This document shows positions 43,310 to 52,697 of a DNA stretch of 64,000 bases, in pieces (positions within the stretch are counted from its first letter, which is position 1; each line of letters begins with the position of its first letter). The notes under the pieces are model-generated. The model searched no databases, was not told the origin of the DNA, and saw only the letters and a list, made by a program, of their open reading frames with translations. This DNA is from Oscillospiraceae bacterium. GTDB taxonomy: Bacteria; Bacillota; Clostridia; Oscillospirales; Acutalibacteraceae. The DNA lies in the NCBI GenBank assembly GCA_902792985.1, contig CADBBT010000001.1, positions 56,847 to 120,846 of the forward strand, written 5' to 3'. The position numbers and the translations under genes were made by a program.

Positions 43310-46300
43310 TTATCTGCTGAACAGGAAGAGGATGTTGTGGAAGAACTGAACGATCTTGCCGAAGAAGCCGGTATGCACTTCGCCGCACCATCTGCAGACG
43401 TTGCTCGGCGCGCTCGGCGTCGAAGGCTGGGTGCTGCCGCCGGTGCTGTCGGGATCGACCGCGAAGTCCGCCTTGCGGATCTTCGGCTCGATCACATGCG
43501 TCTGATGGTTCTCATCGGTGTAGAAGGTCATGGTCGAGGTAGCGTAATAGGAGTTCTTCTCGTCCTCATAGTTCACGGTGATCTTGTAGGTGTCCTCGCC
43601 GAATTTCGCGTTCGAGGTAAACTCGCCGAACTTGTCGGTGTTGCCGCCGGCAAAGACGGCGCCCGTCTTATTGCTCGTGATGGTCACGTTCGCGCCCGGG
43701 ATACCTCTGCCGTTCTTGTCACGCAGTGTGACTGTCAGGTTCGCATAGAAGGAACCGCAGCCGCGACCGCAGGAGTAGATGTCCCAGCGGACGCTGCCGT
43801 CCGCGCTCGTGGAGGAGTTGATGTAATCATAGGTGTAATCGCCGTGTCCGGTGGCCGGAATGGACGTGTAGCCTTCGGTGGTCTTGCAGCGCGGGCAGTA
43901 GTTGTACTTCTCCCAACCGGCCTCTGTGCAGGTGGCTGCTTTGCCGGCGCGCTCAACCCAGTTGTGGCCGCGGGCAGCGATCACAACGGCCTCAGCGTTC
44001 GTCTCAAGGGTCGCCTCTTCGTTGAGGAAGTATTTGCCGCAATAGCTGCAGGTCCAGTATTCAAGGGAGCCGCTCGTTGTGCAGCCGGTCTCTCTGGCTT
44101 CGTGGTGCGCAAGCGTATGCGGGATCATCGGCTGAATGATGTCGCGCGCAGCGATCTCATGCGTGCACTCGCTGTCGCTGAAATACTTGCCGCACTGGCT
44201 GCAGTAGTAATGCAGGTAAACGCCCTTTTCAATGCAGGTTGCCGGTGTTGCAGCAATGCGTTCGGTCTTGTGGCCGAGCATCGGAGTTTCAAACGGTTCG
44301 CTCTGAGACTTGGCGATGCCGTACGGGAAGGATGCCTCATACATGGCTTTACCGCCTTCCACGCAGTTGCCGACCTTGATGGGTACGAATTCGGCAACGA
44401 CGGTCACTTCCGTGGTGTGTGCCGGATTCTTTGTGCAGTGAACGACCGCTGTGCAGCGTGTGCTGTCGGGCGACCAGATATAGTCCACAGGTGTTGTTTC
44501 GCCGGTGTAATCCCAGATGTGACCGGTCTTTTCCAGTGTCTGGATCTCAGTGGAAGGCTTGACGTTGTTTTCAAACGTCGCCGTGTAAACCACTTTGCCG
44601 TCCACATCGCAGTCCTGTTCGATCTCGGTTTCCGACGTGATTGTGCCGGTCAGCGTGGTGGTATGGTTCTTGTCGTTCTTGCAGTAGACCGTTGCCGTGC
44701 AGGCGCTGTAATCCGGCTCCCATTCATAGGTCGCCTTGTATGTCGCGCCGGTGTAATCCCAGGCATGACCGGTCGCGAGATCGGCCATTTCTTCCGTTGT
44801 CTGCGTCACAAAGTTCTCGTTTTCAAACGTCGCAGTGAAGGAGCATCTGCCGTCCGCTTCACATGTCACGGGAACAACAACATTCTTCTCACTGTTCGCC
44901 GTCTCGGTCAGCACATGTTCGCTGTTGTTCTTGCAAACCACCGTTGCAGTGCAGGTGCTGTGGTCGCCTGCCCAGACGTAGGTTGCGTGCGCATAATCGT
45001 AATCGTGGCCGGACAGCGGCAGCACGGTCGCGGTTCTGTGGATCTCTTCGGTGCCTTCCGCGTCGGTGAAGTACTTGTCACAGCCGCTGCAGTACCAGTG
45101 ATGCAGCACGCCTGTTGCCTCGCAGGTCGCTGCAACGCCTTCGACCTCCTGCAGGTCTGTGTGGTTTGCGGGATTGATTGCAAGCTCATACTTGGTCTTG
45201 TCGGTGCCGTAGTGATAGTTCTTTTCGGTCAGCGGCTTCTGGACTTCAACCCCGTCCACGGTTGCCGTGTAGGTGTCCTTGCCGTCAATGGAGAAGATCA
45301 GCATACAGCCGGAGCAGTAGGTCACGGCCTTGGTGCCGGCCTCTTCACAAGTCGGCGTCTTGGCTTCCACAGTAACGACCGGGAAGTCGTTTCCGTCAAC
45401 ATCCTTGTGCTCGCTGCTCGGATACAGGATCAGGTTCGTTGCCTCGACCCATTCATCGCCGTCCTGAACAAACTTCTTGCCGCAGTTGTTGCAAACGCGG
45501 TAGCTCTTGAAGCCAGGCGCGGCGCAGGTGCTGTTTGTGCCGGTGTGAATCTCACCGAGCTCATGGCTCAGCTTCGGCAGCACCTGAGATTTGCTCTGCG
45601 TGCCGAACTGGCTGGAGAATTTCGCCTTGTAAACGACCAGACCGGTCTCATCGCAGGTGGCATTGGAGCGCGTCTTCTTGGTGATTCCGCCCTCATCCAG
45701 TGTCACAGTCTCGTTGGTCATGTGATTGTCTTCGGGGTCATTCAGGCAGTGGATGGTGCCGGTGGCGCTGACATACTCGTTGCGTCCCTCATCAAAGGTC
45801 CATTCCACAACCGGTTCCGCCCAGCGGTGACCTGTTGCAAGCACCTCATCCTCGCGGGTCTGCGGCAGGAATTCTTCGTTTGTGAATTCCGCAGTGTAAA
45901 CGGTTCTGCCCTTGGTCGTGCAGGTGGGCGGCGTTGTGACGCCCGCCACAATCACAGCCTCGGTATCCACATGGCTGCTGTCGTTCAGGCAGATCGCTCT
46001 CGCGGTGCAGCGATAGCCGCCGGATACGCGCGTCCAGGCGTATTTTGTATTTGCATAATCGTAATCATGGTGCAGGGCGGGAAGGATCTTGGTTTTCTGC
46101 TGCGATTCGAAGACATCGGCGTTACGGAAGTTTGCCTCCCAGACGATGGAGCCTTCCTCTTCGCAGGTTGCCGGCGTCTCAATGCGTTCCACATCGACTT
46201 CTTCTTCAATGTCATCACCGCAAACCAGGCAGGATGTATAGGCGTCCGTCTTGGTGTAGCCGGCGAGATCGTTGCCGGTCCATCTGTAACTCGGTGCACT

Positions 46301-49300
46301 CCAGGTGTGGCCGGTCGCGGGGATAGAGCCCGGATCGTCCATGTTGTTCTGGTTGTATATATCCTGGAAGGAGCGCTTCGGTGTGGCGAAGGTATCGTAA
46401 TACAGCAGGTTCTGCTCGTCATCTTCAAAGGATGCGCGGTAAATTGCGCTGCCTTCTTCGGTGCAGGACGGCTCAGCGACCATCTGATAGGTGATCTTCG
46501 CGCTCTGGGTCACATTGTGCGAAGCATCGTTCGCGCACTGTGCCGTACCGATGCAGCTGCTGTGATCCGCTGCCCATTCAACTGACACGTTGACCCAGTC
46601 GTGGCCGGTGGCACGCAGCACTTCCGTTGTGTCGACCTGAATCATTTCAAACGGTTCGCCGTTCAGCAGCGCGCCGTTGAACGCCGTTTCGGAGAACGCC
46701 GCCGTACGGGTGACCAGACCGTTTTCTGTGCAGCTCGCCTCTTCGCGCGAAGCAACAACCGGCACGGTTTCAGTCACGGTGTTCTTTGTCTGGATGGGAT
46801 TCATGCTGCCGTCGTCGGCATATTTGCCGCAGTTGGCGTTTTTGCAGGTCACGCTTGCGGTCATTGTGGTGTTGTAGGTATCACCGGTCTTGAACGGCGT
46901 CAGCGTAATGGGCTGACCGCTGTAATCGTGGCCGGTCGCAATCAGGTCGGCGTCGGACGAAGTGTAATGTACGAAGCCGCAATCCTTACAGGTATATTTG
47001 CGCTGACCGTTGACGGTACAGGATGCCGGACGGATCAGTACGCCGTCCTCGGTGTTCACGGTGCCGTCATTGTTGGTGTCAAAATCATGGGACTGTGTGC
47101 CGTTGACCAGAACATCCGAAGTGTCACTGATCACGCCGTACTTGCCGCAGCCATAGGCGCAGGCATAGTAGTGGCCCTGATAATCATTCAGCGCAAAGTC
47201 AGCGTTATAAGCTGTATCCGCGCTCTGGATGCGTTCCGCAGAAGCGGAGAAATCATGATCTGCAAGGCTGCCGAACGGCAGATCGCAATCCTGGCAAACC
47301 GCATAGACCATGCAGGTCGCAGGAGTCTTTACAGTGGTTGAGTCGTTATGCGCGATCACGCCGCCCGGGTTTGTTGCCGTGACGTTGTTGTTCGCGTCAT
47401 ATGCGGTGTTGAGACCAGCGGAATGGCAGGCTTCATAGCGCACGCACTGGTACTGGTGGCCGGTATAGGTGCCGGTTCTGCTGTTGCGTCCGGTGCCCAC
47501 GCAAGTGCCGCGGTAATCGTGGCCGAGCGCCGGAAGGTTCACGATCGCCTTCACCTGGGACGTTTCCACATCCACAGGCGTCGCACCGCTTTCAGGCGGA
47601 GTAATGCGGACGACCGCTGCACCCGCGAGCAGCTGATAGGTTTCGGTGCCCTTGGCGGTGCAGGTCGGATCCTTCACGATCTTTTCGATGCGGACCGTCT
47701 GATCAGCCGCTCTGGTTCTGGTCGACATCGTCGGCGCCTGATTAAGGTAATAGGTAAACGTATGGGTCTTCGCGCTGGCGGGTTCCGTGCAAAGGTCGCC
47801 GTTGGCGCATTCGATCGTGCCGATCACCTGCGTGTAGTCCGGGTTGCCGTCCGTACCGGTGCCCCATGTCCAGCCCTTGAACTCATAGGCGTGACCGGGT
47901 GCCGGGATCAGAGCGTCAGCAATGACCTCTGCCTGTGTCATAGGCGTCACACCGTCAGATTTAAGAAGCTGATACTCATCAGTTGTATCATCTGTTTTCA
48001 GATATGAAAAATACTTTCTGCATCTGCTGCAATAGAAATAGCCATGATTGCCGTCAGCGGAACAGCTTTCCTGTACGGCGGTAGCATTTGACACAGTATA
48101 CTCTGTCAGAACACTGTTCGATCCTATTGTACGGATTTCCGAATATGTTCCTTCTTCAGGTGCCATAGCCCAGTGATGGTGCAGCTGACTGCCGGCATCC
48201 ACCCACAAGTAATCTACACCCTTGCCCAGCGCACCTTCACCTTTTTCAGTGAATTTATGCTCACAGTTAGGATCACTGCAGATTTTATAATACTTTGCGT
48301 CATACAAACAGTCAGCGGCTGAGAAAAGCTCTGTTTTCTTCTGCGCAGGCGTGTGCTTTTCTTTAATAAATACTTCCTGCAGGATCAAATTCTCTTTTGC
48401 CGTTGCATATTTCACTGCCGGTCCACTTGTAATCGGTCCATCGTATTGATTCGCATTATTGATTTTTCTTTCATTGGCATCAAGATTACCGGAATCGTTA
48501 ATCAGCGTGGTCCAACCCTTCCATTTGTAATGGTACATGGAATCATCAGATTTTGCTTTGTTCCGTTCGGCTTCATTATTTGCACCATAATCCAACGGAT
48601 GAAAGCGCGTAGACGGTTCATCAGCAAAGTCGGGGAAAGGCGCATAAACCGTATCACCGTAATAGGTATACTGTATGCCGGTGGAGCTGTTGGTCGCAGT
48701 ATTAAAGCTTGTGCGACCGCTGTTTGTAAGCGCGGGACCGCTCACGGAAGCTGTACCTTTTTTCAGATTACCGTTGCGATCATAGAAAACCGTTGTAAAG
48801 GACTCGTCGGTCACATCCAAAGAATAAGCTTGATTCCTCTTACTTCCCTCGTACTCGAACTCCACATTCATCGTGACCCTTTGCTTGTTGCGGTTTTGTC
48901 CGGCAAGGTGTGCATCCGGCATCAGGGTTGCATTGAATTGGAAATAGGATGTCGTATATGAACCGTCTGTTTCAAAACCGGAACGGTTGACATCGTTGGT
49001 ATTCACGCTTCCGTTGGTACCGTAAACCTCACCGTAAATCTCTGCTTTGGAAGGCTGACCGCCGATGACAACGCCGAAGTTATCCTTCGCATATGCACGA
49101 TAGGTGTATTCTGTGAAGGTTTTTCCATTCAGTTGAACCGCATTTTGAAATCCACTGGTGGTCCAGGAAGTCGCATTCGTCATATTACCGTTGTCGTCCA
49201 ACTCATAGGTGCGCTTTTTGACTTCGGAAATGTTCAGCGAGCCAATACCGACACCGGGCCAGTACCAAGTGCCCGGCTGATTGGTTTCGCCATCGTCACT

Positions 49301-49822
49301 GGTTTTATCATAGGTATTCGTTGCAATATCATACATTGCCGTAACTGTACCTCCGGCAGCATGCTCACATGTGATTGAAGTGTGATCAACCAAACAAGTG
49401 GAATTAGAATAATCTGAGTTCGGCGATACATAAATACGCACACAGATTTCGCCTTTACTGTTGCTATTGAACGGATTCCAGTTACCGCGCGTTGTTGCCC
49501 AAACTGCGGTTGGATATCCATTTAATGCATAGTGATAACCGGTATGCCATGAATGATCGTTTGTAAGCGGCAAGTCCATCACATGTTCTGTTCCGCCCTG
49601 ATCTGTATAATACAGCTTCGCACCAAATGCCTCGCCAGTATCTGTACTATTTCCCCAAGTGTCAATTGTTACATAATACTTGCCCGCCGAAATCTCGTCC
49701 ACAGCGCTTACCTTCTGCTGTGTAAACAGCACCCAGCAAGTAAGCAGCACAAATACAGCCAGCGCCACGATGAGCGCGCCGGTGCAGCGGTGCAAAAAGC
49801 GTTGTTTCAATGTTTTTTCCAT
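43310..49822 (-). CDS. Giant exported repetitive protein (2170 residues) with Cys-pair repeats
   Basis: An N-terminal signal/anchor segment (residues ~15-38, LIVALAVFVLLTCWVLF) is followed by a non-repetitive beta-rich region to about residue 480. The bulk (about 480-1960) is a long series of degenerate ~60-90 residue modules. They recur around GH(D/x)(W/Y), TC(T/E)xxG, Y-x-A-x-F and paired cysteines (CxxC, CG-K-(Y/F)), as in Clostridia surface proteins with zinc-ribbon-like ATCTExG repeats. Near residues 2000-2110 comes a carboxypeptidase-regulatory-like beta domain (GIPGANVTITSNKTG). The C-terminus has a Thr/Ser/Pro linker, CRWCGEVHTGFFGKIVQFFH and a hydrophobic end. It has no sortase motif. 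It is likely an adhesin. Confidence 0.8.
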   Translation of the reverse strand: MEKTLKQRFLHRCTGALIVALAVFVLLTCWVLFTQQKVSAVDEISAGKYYVTIDTWGNSTDTGEAFGAKLYYTDQGGTEHVMDLPLTNDHSWHTGYHYALNGYPTAVWATTRGNWNPFNSNSKGEICVRIYVSPNSDYSNSTCLVDHTSITCEHAAGGTVTAMYDIATNTYDKTSDDGETNQPGTWYWPGVGIGSLNISEVKKRTYELDDNGNMTNATSWTTSGFQNAVQLNGKTFTEYTYRAYAKDNFGVVIGGQPSKAEIYGEVYGTNGSVNTNDVNRSGFETDGSYTTSYFQFNATLMPDAHLAGQNRNKQRVTMNVEFEYEGSKRNQAYSLDVTDESFTTVFYDRNGNLKKGTASVSGPALTNSGRTSFNTATNSSTGIQYTYYGDTVYAPFPDFADEPSTRFHPLDYGANNEAERNKAKSDDSMYHYKWKGWTTLINDSGNLDANERKINNANQYDGPITSGPAVKYATAKENLILQEVFIKEKHTPAQKKTELFSAADCLYDAKYYKICSDPNCEHKFTEKGEGALGKGVDYLWVDAGSQLHHHWAMAPEEGTYSEIRTIGSNSVLTEYTVSNATAVQESCSADGNHGYFYCSRCRKYFSYLKTDDTTDEYQLLKSDGVTPMTQAEVIADALIPAPGHAYEFKGWTWGTGTDGNPDYTQVIGTIECANGDLCTEPASAKTHTFTYYLNQAPTMSTRTRAADQTVRIEKIVKDPTCTAKGTETYQLLAGAAVVRITPPESGATPVDVETSQVKAIVNLPALGHDYRGTCVGTGRNSRTGTYTGHQYQCVRYEACHSAGLNTAYDANNNVTATNPGGVIAHNDSTTVKTPATCMVYAVCQDCDLPFGSLADHDFSASAERIQSADTAYNADFALNDYQGHYYACAYGCGKYGVISDTSDVLVNGTQSHDFDTNNDGTVNTEDGVLIRPASCTVNGQRKYTCKDCGFVHYTSSDADLIATGHDYSGQPITLTPFKTGDTYNTTMTASVTCKNANCGKYADDGSMNPIQTKNTVTETVPVVASREEASCTENGLVTRTAAFSETAFNGALLNGEPFEMIQVDTTEVLRATGHDWVNVSVEWAADHSSCIGTAQCANDASHNVTQSAKITYQMVAEPSCTEEGSAIYRASFEDDEQNLLYYDTFATPKRSFQDIYNQNNMDDPGSIPATGHTWSAPSYRWTGNDLAGYTKTDAYTSCLVCGDDIEEEVDVERIETPATCEEEGSIVWEANFRNADVFESQQKTKILPALHHDYDYANTKYAWTRVSGGYRCTARAICLNDSSHVDTEAVIVAGVTTPPTCTTKGRTVYTAEFTNEEFLPQTREDEVLATGHRWAEPVVEWTFDEGRNEYVSATGTIHCLNDPEDNHMTNETVTLDEGGITKKTRSNATCDETGLVVYKAKFSSQFGTQSKSQVLPKLSHELGEIHTGTNSTCAAPGFKSYRVCNNCGKKFVQDGDEWVEATNLILYPSSEHKDVDGNDFPVVTVEAKTPTCEEAGTKAVTYCSGCMLIFSIDGKDTYTATVDGVEVQKPLTEKNYHYGTDKTKYELAINPANHTDLQEVEGVAATCEATGVLHHWYCSGCDKYFTDAEGTEEIHRTATVLPLSGHDYDYAHATYVWAGDHSTCTATVVCKNNSEHVLTETANSEKNVVVPVTCEADGRCSFTATFENENFVTQTTEEMADLATGHAWDYTGATYKATYEWEPDYSACTATVYCKNDKNHTTTLTGTITSETEIEQDCDVDGKVVYTATFENNVKPSTEIQTLEKTGHIWDYTGETTPVDYIWSPDSTRCTAVVHCTKNPAHTTEVTVVAEFVPIKVGNCVEGGKAMYEASFPYGIAKSQSEPFETPMLGHKTERIAATPATCIEKGVYLHYYCSQCGKYFSDSECTHEIAARDIIQPMIPHTLAHHEARETGCTTSGSLEYWTCSYCGKYFLNEEATLETNAEAVVIAARGHNWVERAGKAATCTEAGWEKYNYCPRCKTTEGYTSIPATGHGDYTYDYINSSTSADGSVRWDIYSCGRGCGSFYANLTVTLRDKNGRGIPGANVTITSNKTGAVFAGGNTDKFGEFTSNAKFGEDTYKITVNYEDEKNSYYATSTMTFYTDENHQTHVIEPKIRKADFAVDPDSTGGSTQPSTPSAPSNVCRWCGEVHTGFFGKIVQFFHNILFLFSR

Positions 49823-50020
49823 AAATATGTCCTCCTTAGAAAAGGTCCTGTGGTTTCAGGGTGAATGCGCGCGGCCGAACGGCGCTGCCGTCAAAAACGG
49901 AAAGCGTCTGCGTTTCAGCAGTCGGCCATGTAAAAGCTTTTGTGCGGTTCCTTGTTCTGACCTGACGGAAGCCGAAAAAGCCTGATGAAAACGGCTATAA
50001 AGCCATTCTTAGTCATAATT

Positions 50021-50049
50021 AGTATAACAGACAAAAAAAAGAAAATCAA
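50021..50049 (-). promoter_or_regulatory. Promoter of the giant surface protein gene
   Basis: Minus-strand TTGATT (50044-50049), a 17-bp spacer and TATACT (50021-50026). The leader to the ATG at 49822 is about 190 nt, in which I see no clear known RNA motif. Confidence 0.65.
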
Positions 50050-50225
50050 GAAAACGAAAAAACTTTTTCCCGTGCGGGCGCATTTTTTACGTTTTCGTGA
50101 ATTTCCGGGGATGTCCATTGTGAAAACTGACGGACAGCAAAAAAGCAGTTGGTTTACATTTGTTGATAAACGCCGGGATGAGAAGCATTGCAAGAAGCTG
50201 CGGCGTAAAAACTTCAGAAAACCCC

Positions 50226-50254
50226 TTGCATTTTTTCACTGCCTGTGCTATACT
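50226..50254 (+). promoter_or_regulatory. Promoter of the tRNA-Gly gene
   Basis: TTGCAT (50226-50231), a 17-bp spacer and TATACT (50249-50254), 13 bp before the tRNA. Confidence 0.75.
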
Positions 50255-50266
50255 ATCGTCACATCT

Positions 50267-50342
50267 GCGGATGTAGCTCATCCGGTAGAGCGCCACCTTC
50301 CCAAGGTGGATGTGGCGGGTTCGAGTCCCGTCATCCGCTCCA
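50267..50342 (+). tRNA. tRNA-Gly (anticodon CCC), CCA encoded
   Basis: The acceptor stem GCGGATG pairs with CATCCGC. The anticodon arm CCACC-TTCCCAA-GGTGG gives anticodon CCC, which reads GGG. The T-arm is GCGGG-TTCGAGT-CCCGT. The discriminator is T and CCA is encoded at 50340-50342. Confidence 0.97.
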
Positions 50343-50345
50343 TTT

Positions 50346-50390
50346 CGAGTGTTCATAACGGACTTCGTATGAACACTCGTTTTTTATTTT
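50346..50390 (+). terminator. Terminator of tRNA-Gly
   Basis: CGAGTGTTCATA and TATGAACACTCG pair and are followed by TTTTTTATTTT. Confidence 0.9.
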
Positions 50391-50398
50391 CGGCAATA

Positions 50399-50489
50399 TG
50401 GCGGGTTCGAGTTCTCGGCTGCCGCCTCGGTCGGCGCTTCTGCTGCGCAGAGGTGTCCACCGGACACCCGCGCCCCGTCATCCGCTCCA
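50399..50489. repeat. Second copy of the tRNA-Gly 3' end, split by a 61-bp insert
   Basis: 50399-50412 is identical to tRNA positions 50313-50326 and 50474-50489 is identical to 50327-50342, together 30 bp ending in CCA. Between them lie 61 bp (50413-50473) containing hairpin-forming GC-rich sequence such as GGTGTCC-ACC-GGACACC. The split falls exactly in the T-loop. Confidence 0.85.
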
Positions 50490-50490
50490 T

Positions 50491-50535
50491 AAAACCTCGC
50501 TGTATTTCAATGCGGCGAGGTTTTTCTTTTTTAAA
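50491..50535 (+). terminator. Hairpin terminator downstream of the tRNA remnant
   Basis: AAACCTCGC and GCGAGGTTT pair and are followed by TTCTTTTTT. Confidence 0.65.
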
Positions 50536-50562
50536 ACACAGTGTGGCGAAACTTAGATAAAA

Positions 50563-50583
50563 GCGGGCGGCCAATGGCCGCCC
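50563..50583. repeat. GGGCGGCC-AAT-GGCCGCCC palindrome
   Basis: A perfect 8-bp inverted repeat in the intergenic space, followed by CCTACGG. It looks like a dispersed intergenic palindrome rather than a terminator because no U-run follows. Confidence 0.5.
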
Positions 50584-50688
50584 CTACGGTTTCTATTAAC
50601 ATATCCACAGTTTCATAGCACGCATTGTTGCAGTATGTCGGGCTTTTCATCACGAAAGCACACATTTAGCCGCCTTGCCTGCTTATTT

Positions 50689-51462
50689 TTACAACGCGAT
50701 ATCGTCGATGATCTCCAGTCCCAGCGCGCGCAGAAACGCTTCGCTTTCATCAAACAGTTCCGTGTCGCGATACGCGTCCGGCGTGTGCGCGTCAATGCCG
50801 ATGATCGTTTTCGCACCATATTCTCCGGCAATGCGCCAGAACGCCGGATGCGGATAGCCGGGCTTCCCGTCGCGCTTTCCGTGGAACATACCGAGGATGT
50901 TGTATTCCAGCGGCGTGCCGGTCTGCATCGCCTTTTCAACGATCTCGCGCGAAAGCTTTTCGCAGTGCGCGTCAAACACGGGATAGCCACGCATGAACAG
51001 ATCCGGGTGTGCAAGGTACGCGAACATCCCCGACTCCATGCCGGCAAGCACCGCTTCCCGGTAGGGCTCCAGCAGCTCCGGGGTCGTCAGATTGCCGTTG
51101 TAGATGCCGCCGGGCTCCGTTGGCGAAAAATGGTGACCGAGAATCAGATAATCCAGCCCGTAAGCCCGCACCTGTTCCTGCATCCACGGCAGGTATTGCG
51201 GGAAATATTCACATTCGAGTCCCAGCAGGATCTCGATCTTTCCGCGGTACTTTTCCTGCAGGGACCGAACAGACTGCACATAGCCCGGAAATTCCGACAC
51301 CGGCATACGCATGCCGGAAACGAAGTCCTTATACGGCCACGGACAATGGTCGGAAAAACCGATGCGGGTAAACCCGCTTTCGATCGCAGCGCGCACATAT
51401 GCCTCGTCTGTGCCGTCGGCGTGCATACAGCGGTAAGTGTGGGTATGAAAATTATGCTTCAT
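50689..51462 (-). CDS. PHP-domain phosphatase, histidinol-phosphatase-like (HisK)
   Basis: The 257-residue PHP-fold metalloenzyme has metal ligands in HNFHTHTYRCMHADG, GFSDHCPW, ILLGLECEYFP, LILGHHFS, YLAHPDLF and GIDAHTPDA. The order fits the monofunctional histidinol-phosphate phosphatase family acting late in histidine synthesis. No other his genes are near, so the substrate could differ. Confidence 0.88.
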   Translation of the reverse strand: MKHNFHTHTYRCMHADGTDEAYVRAAIESGFTRIGFSDHCPWPYKDFVSGMRMPVSEFPGYVQSVRSLQEKYRGKIEILLGLECEYFPQYLPWMQEQVRAYGLDYLILGHHFSPTEPGGIYNGNLTTPELLEPYREAVLAGMESGMFAYLAHPDLFMRGYPVFDAHCEKLSREIVEKAMQTGTPLEYNILGMFHGKRDGKPGYPHPAFWRIAGEYGAKTIIGIDAHTPDAYRDTELFDESEAFLRALGLEIIDDIAL

Positions 51463-51521
51463 GACATTTTTCCTTCTTTCTGCGAATCAGTATAGCACGG
51501 TTTTGAAAAAAAAGAAATAGA

Positions 51522-51550
51522 TTGCAAAAAAAAAGAAAGTATGCTATAAT
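51522..51550 (+). promoter_or_regulatory. Promoter of the Fn3-like gene
   Basis: TTGCAA (51522-51527), a 17-bp A-rich spacer and TATAAT (51545-51550). Confidence 0.8.
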
Positions 51551-51585
51551 CGAAAGCAGGAAACGATTGCCGGGGAGGAATTCAT

Positions 51586-52470
51586 TTGAGCGCAGAAATC
51601 AAAAACAGGATCAAGGGAAAACCGGAGCTTTGGAAAGCTGCCGAAACCGACGACGGCGCCGTTGCGCTGTGTTGGCGGGAGACCCCCGGTGCGCAGGTCT
51701 ATATCATTGAAAAATTCGACGACGCCCAGCAGCGCTTTTTGAAAATTGCGCGCATACCGGAAACAGAAGCGCTGACCTATCTCGATACCGATGTGATCCC
51801 CGGCGGCGTCTACCGTTACCGTGTGATCTCCAAGCGTAAAAACCCGGACGGCGAGATTTTGCTCAAACGCGGCGCCCCTGTGGTCGCAACCGTTTCGGTC
51901 TCCTACAGTGTGGAGCTTTCCAAGGTCACACACCCGCAGTTCGGCGTGGTATATCTGACCTGGGACGCGGACGAGCACGCCGACGGCTATCGCATCAACC
52001 GCCGTCTTGCGGAAACGAAGTCTGCCCTGCCCCTCGCCTATGTGGAGGGGCAAGTGCTGAAATACACCGACAAAACGCCGGTCTCGGGACAGATCTATTT
52101 TTACTGCGTGCAAAGCTATCGCCGCACGACCGAGGATGACGAGCTGCTGTTCAGCCGCCCGGGCAAAGAGCATATGGTCGTCAACCTTGACACCACGGAG
52201 ATCTTGCGCGTCAAGCGTGCGCCCGAACGCAAAGTGACGGTTTTTGTGCGCGTGACCGCCGGCGCAGACAGCTATCTTTTGCTGCGCTCTGAACATGAGG
52301 ACGGCCCGTTCCACGAAGTTGCCCGCAGCAAAGGCAACACCGACCTGACGCTGACCGATCAGGGAAAGCGCGGCCAGAGAGAAGCGTATTACGCGGTCAA
52401 ATGTATGCGCACTTACGGCGGGCAGGAGTATTACAGCGAGATGACAAAAGCCGTGCATGTGAAATATTGA
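51586..52470 (+). CDS. Cytoplasmic protein of three fibronectin type III-like domains
   Basis: It starts at TTG 51586 after GGGGAGGAA and encodes 294 residues. Three beta-sandwich units are suggested by the recurring pattern W/L-x-(pro)-GA-x-x-Y-x-I/L ..F..Y..T D..V..G..Y-x-Y-x-V: residues ~20-95 (ALCWRETPGAQVYIIEK), ~105-195 (VYLTWDADEHADGYRINRR) and ~205-290 (VFVRVTAGADSYLLLRS). There is no signal peptide or membrane segment, which is unusual for Fn3 arrays. Function is unknown. Confidence 0.65.
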   Translation: MSAEIKNRIKGKPELWKAAETDDGAVALCWRETPGAQVYIIEKFDDAQQRFLKIARIPETEALTYLDTDVIPGGVYRYRVISKRKNPDGEILLKRGAPVVATVSVSYSVELSKVTHPQFGVVYLTWDADEHADGYRINRRLAETKSALPLAYVEGQVLKYTDKTPVSGQIYFYCVQSYRRTTEDDELLFSRPGKEHMVVNLDTTEILRVKRAPERKVTVFVRVTAGADSYLLLRSEHEDGPFHEVARSKGNTDLTLTDQGKRGQREAYYAVKCMRTYGGQEYYSEMTKAVHVKY

Positions 52471-52487
52471 ATCTATAGCTGATAAAG

Positions 52488-52520
52488 CGCCCGGCGAAGC
52501 AGATGCTTCGCCGGGCGTTT
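52488..52520 (+). terminator. Terminator of the Fn3-like gene
   Basis: CGCCCGGCGAAGC and GCTTCGCCGGGCG pair around AGAT and are followed by TTTG. Confidence 0.75.
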
Positions 52521-52671
52521 GCCGCGCAGAACCTGCGCGGCACGGCGGCGGGGCGGGACGAACCGCGCTGCGCGCGGTTCAAAGAGGCGCAAAAAGGGTC
52601 GCTTATTCTTCACGCGAATGCCCGGCGCCTCTTTTGCGCGGCGCAGCCGCGCAGTCCCGCCCCGCCGCCGT
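52521..52671. repeat. Nested GC-rich inverted-repeat element (about 150 bp)
   Basis: The outer 18-bp arms (52542-52559 and 52654-52671) are perfectly complementary. Inside lie a second pair (AAAGAGGCGC at 52581-52590 and GCGCCTCTTT at 52625-52634) and a local hairpin GAACCGCGC-TGC-GCGCGGTTC (52560-52580). The whole could fold into one branched structure. It has no coding potential. Confidence 0.8.
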
Positions 52672-52697
52672 TTTTGAAAAGCAGCATGCAAAAGTGC

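Noticed and set aside
43265-46585. A 1106-codon open frame on the plus strand
   Set aside because: It is the antisense of the giant exported protein gene. The minus-strand frame has a signal peptide, repeats, promoter, ribosome binding site and terminator; the plus frame has none and arises from GC-rich codon bias.
50391-50489. A second functional tRNA-Gly gene
   Set aside because: Only the 3' half is duplicated and it is split by 61 bp; no acceptor 5' strand, D-arm or anticodon arm is present.
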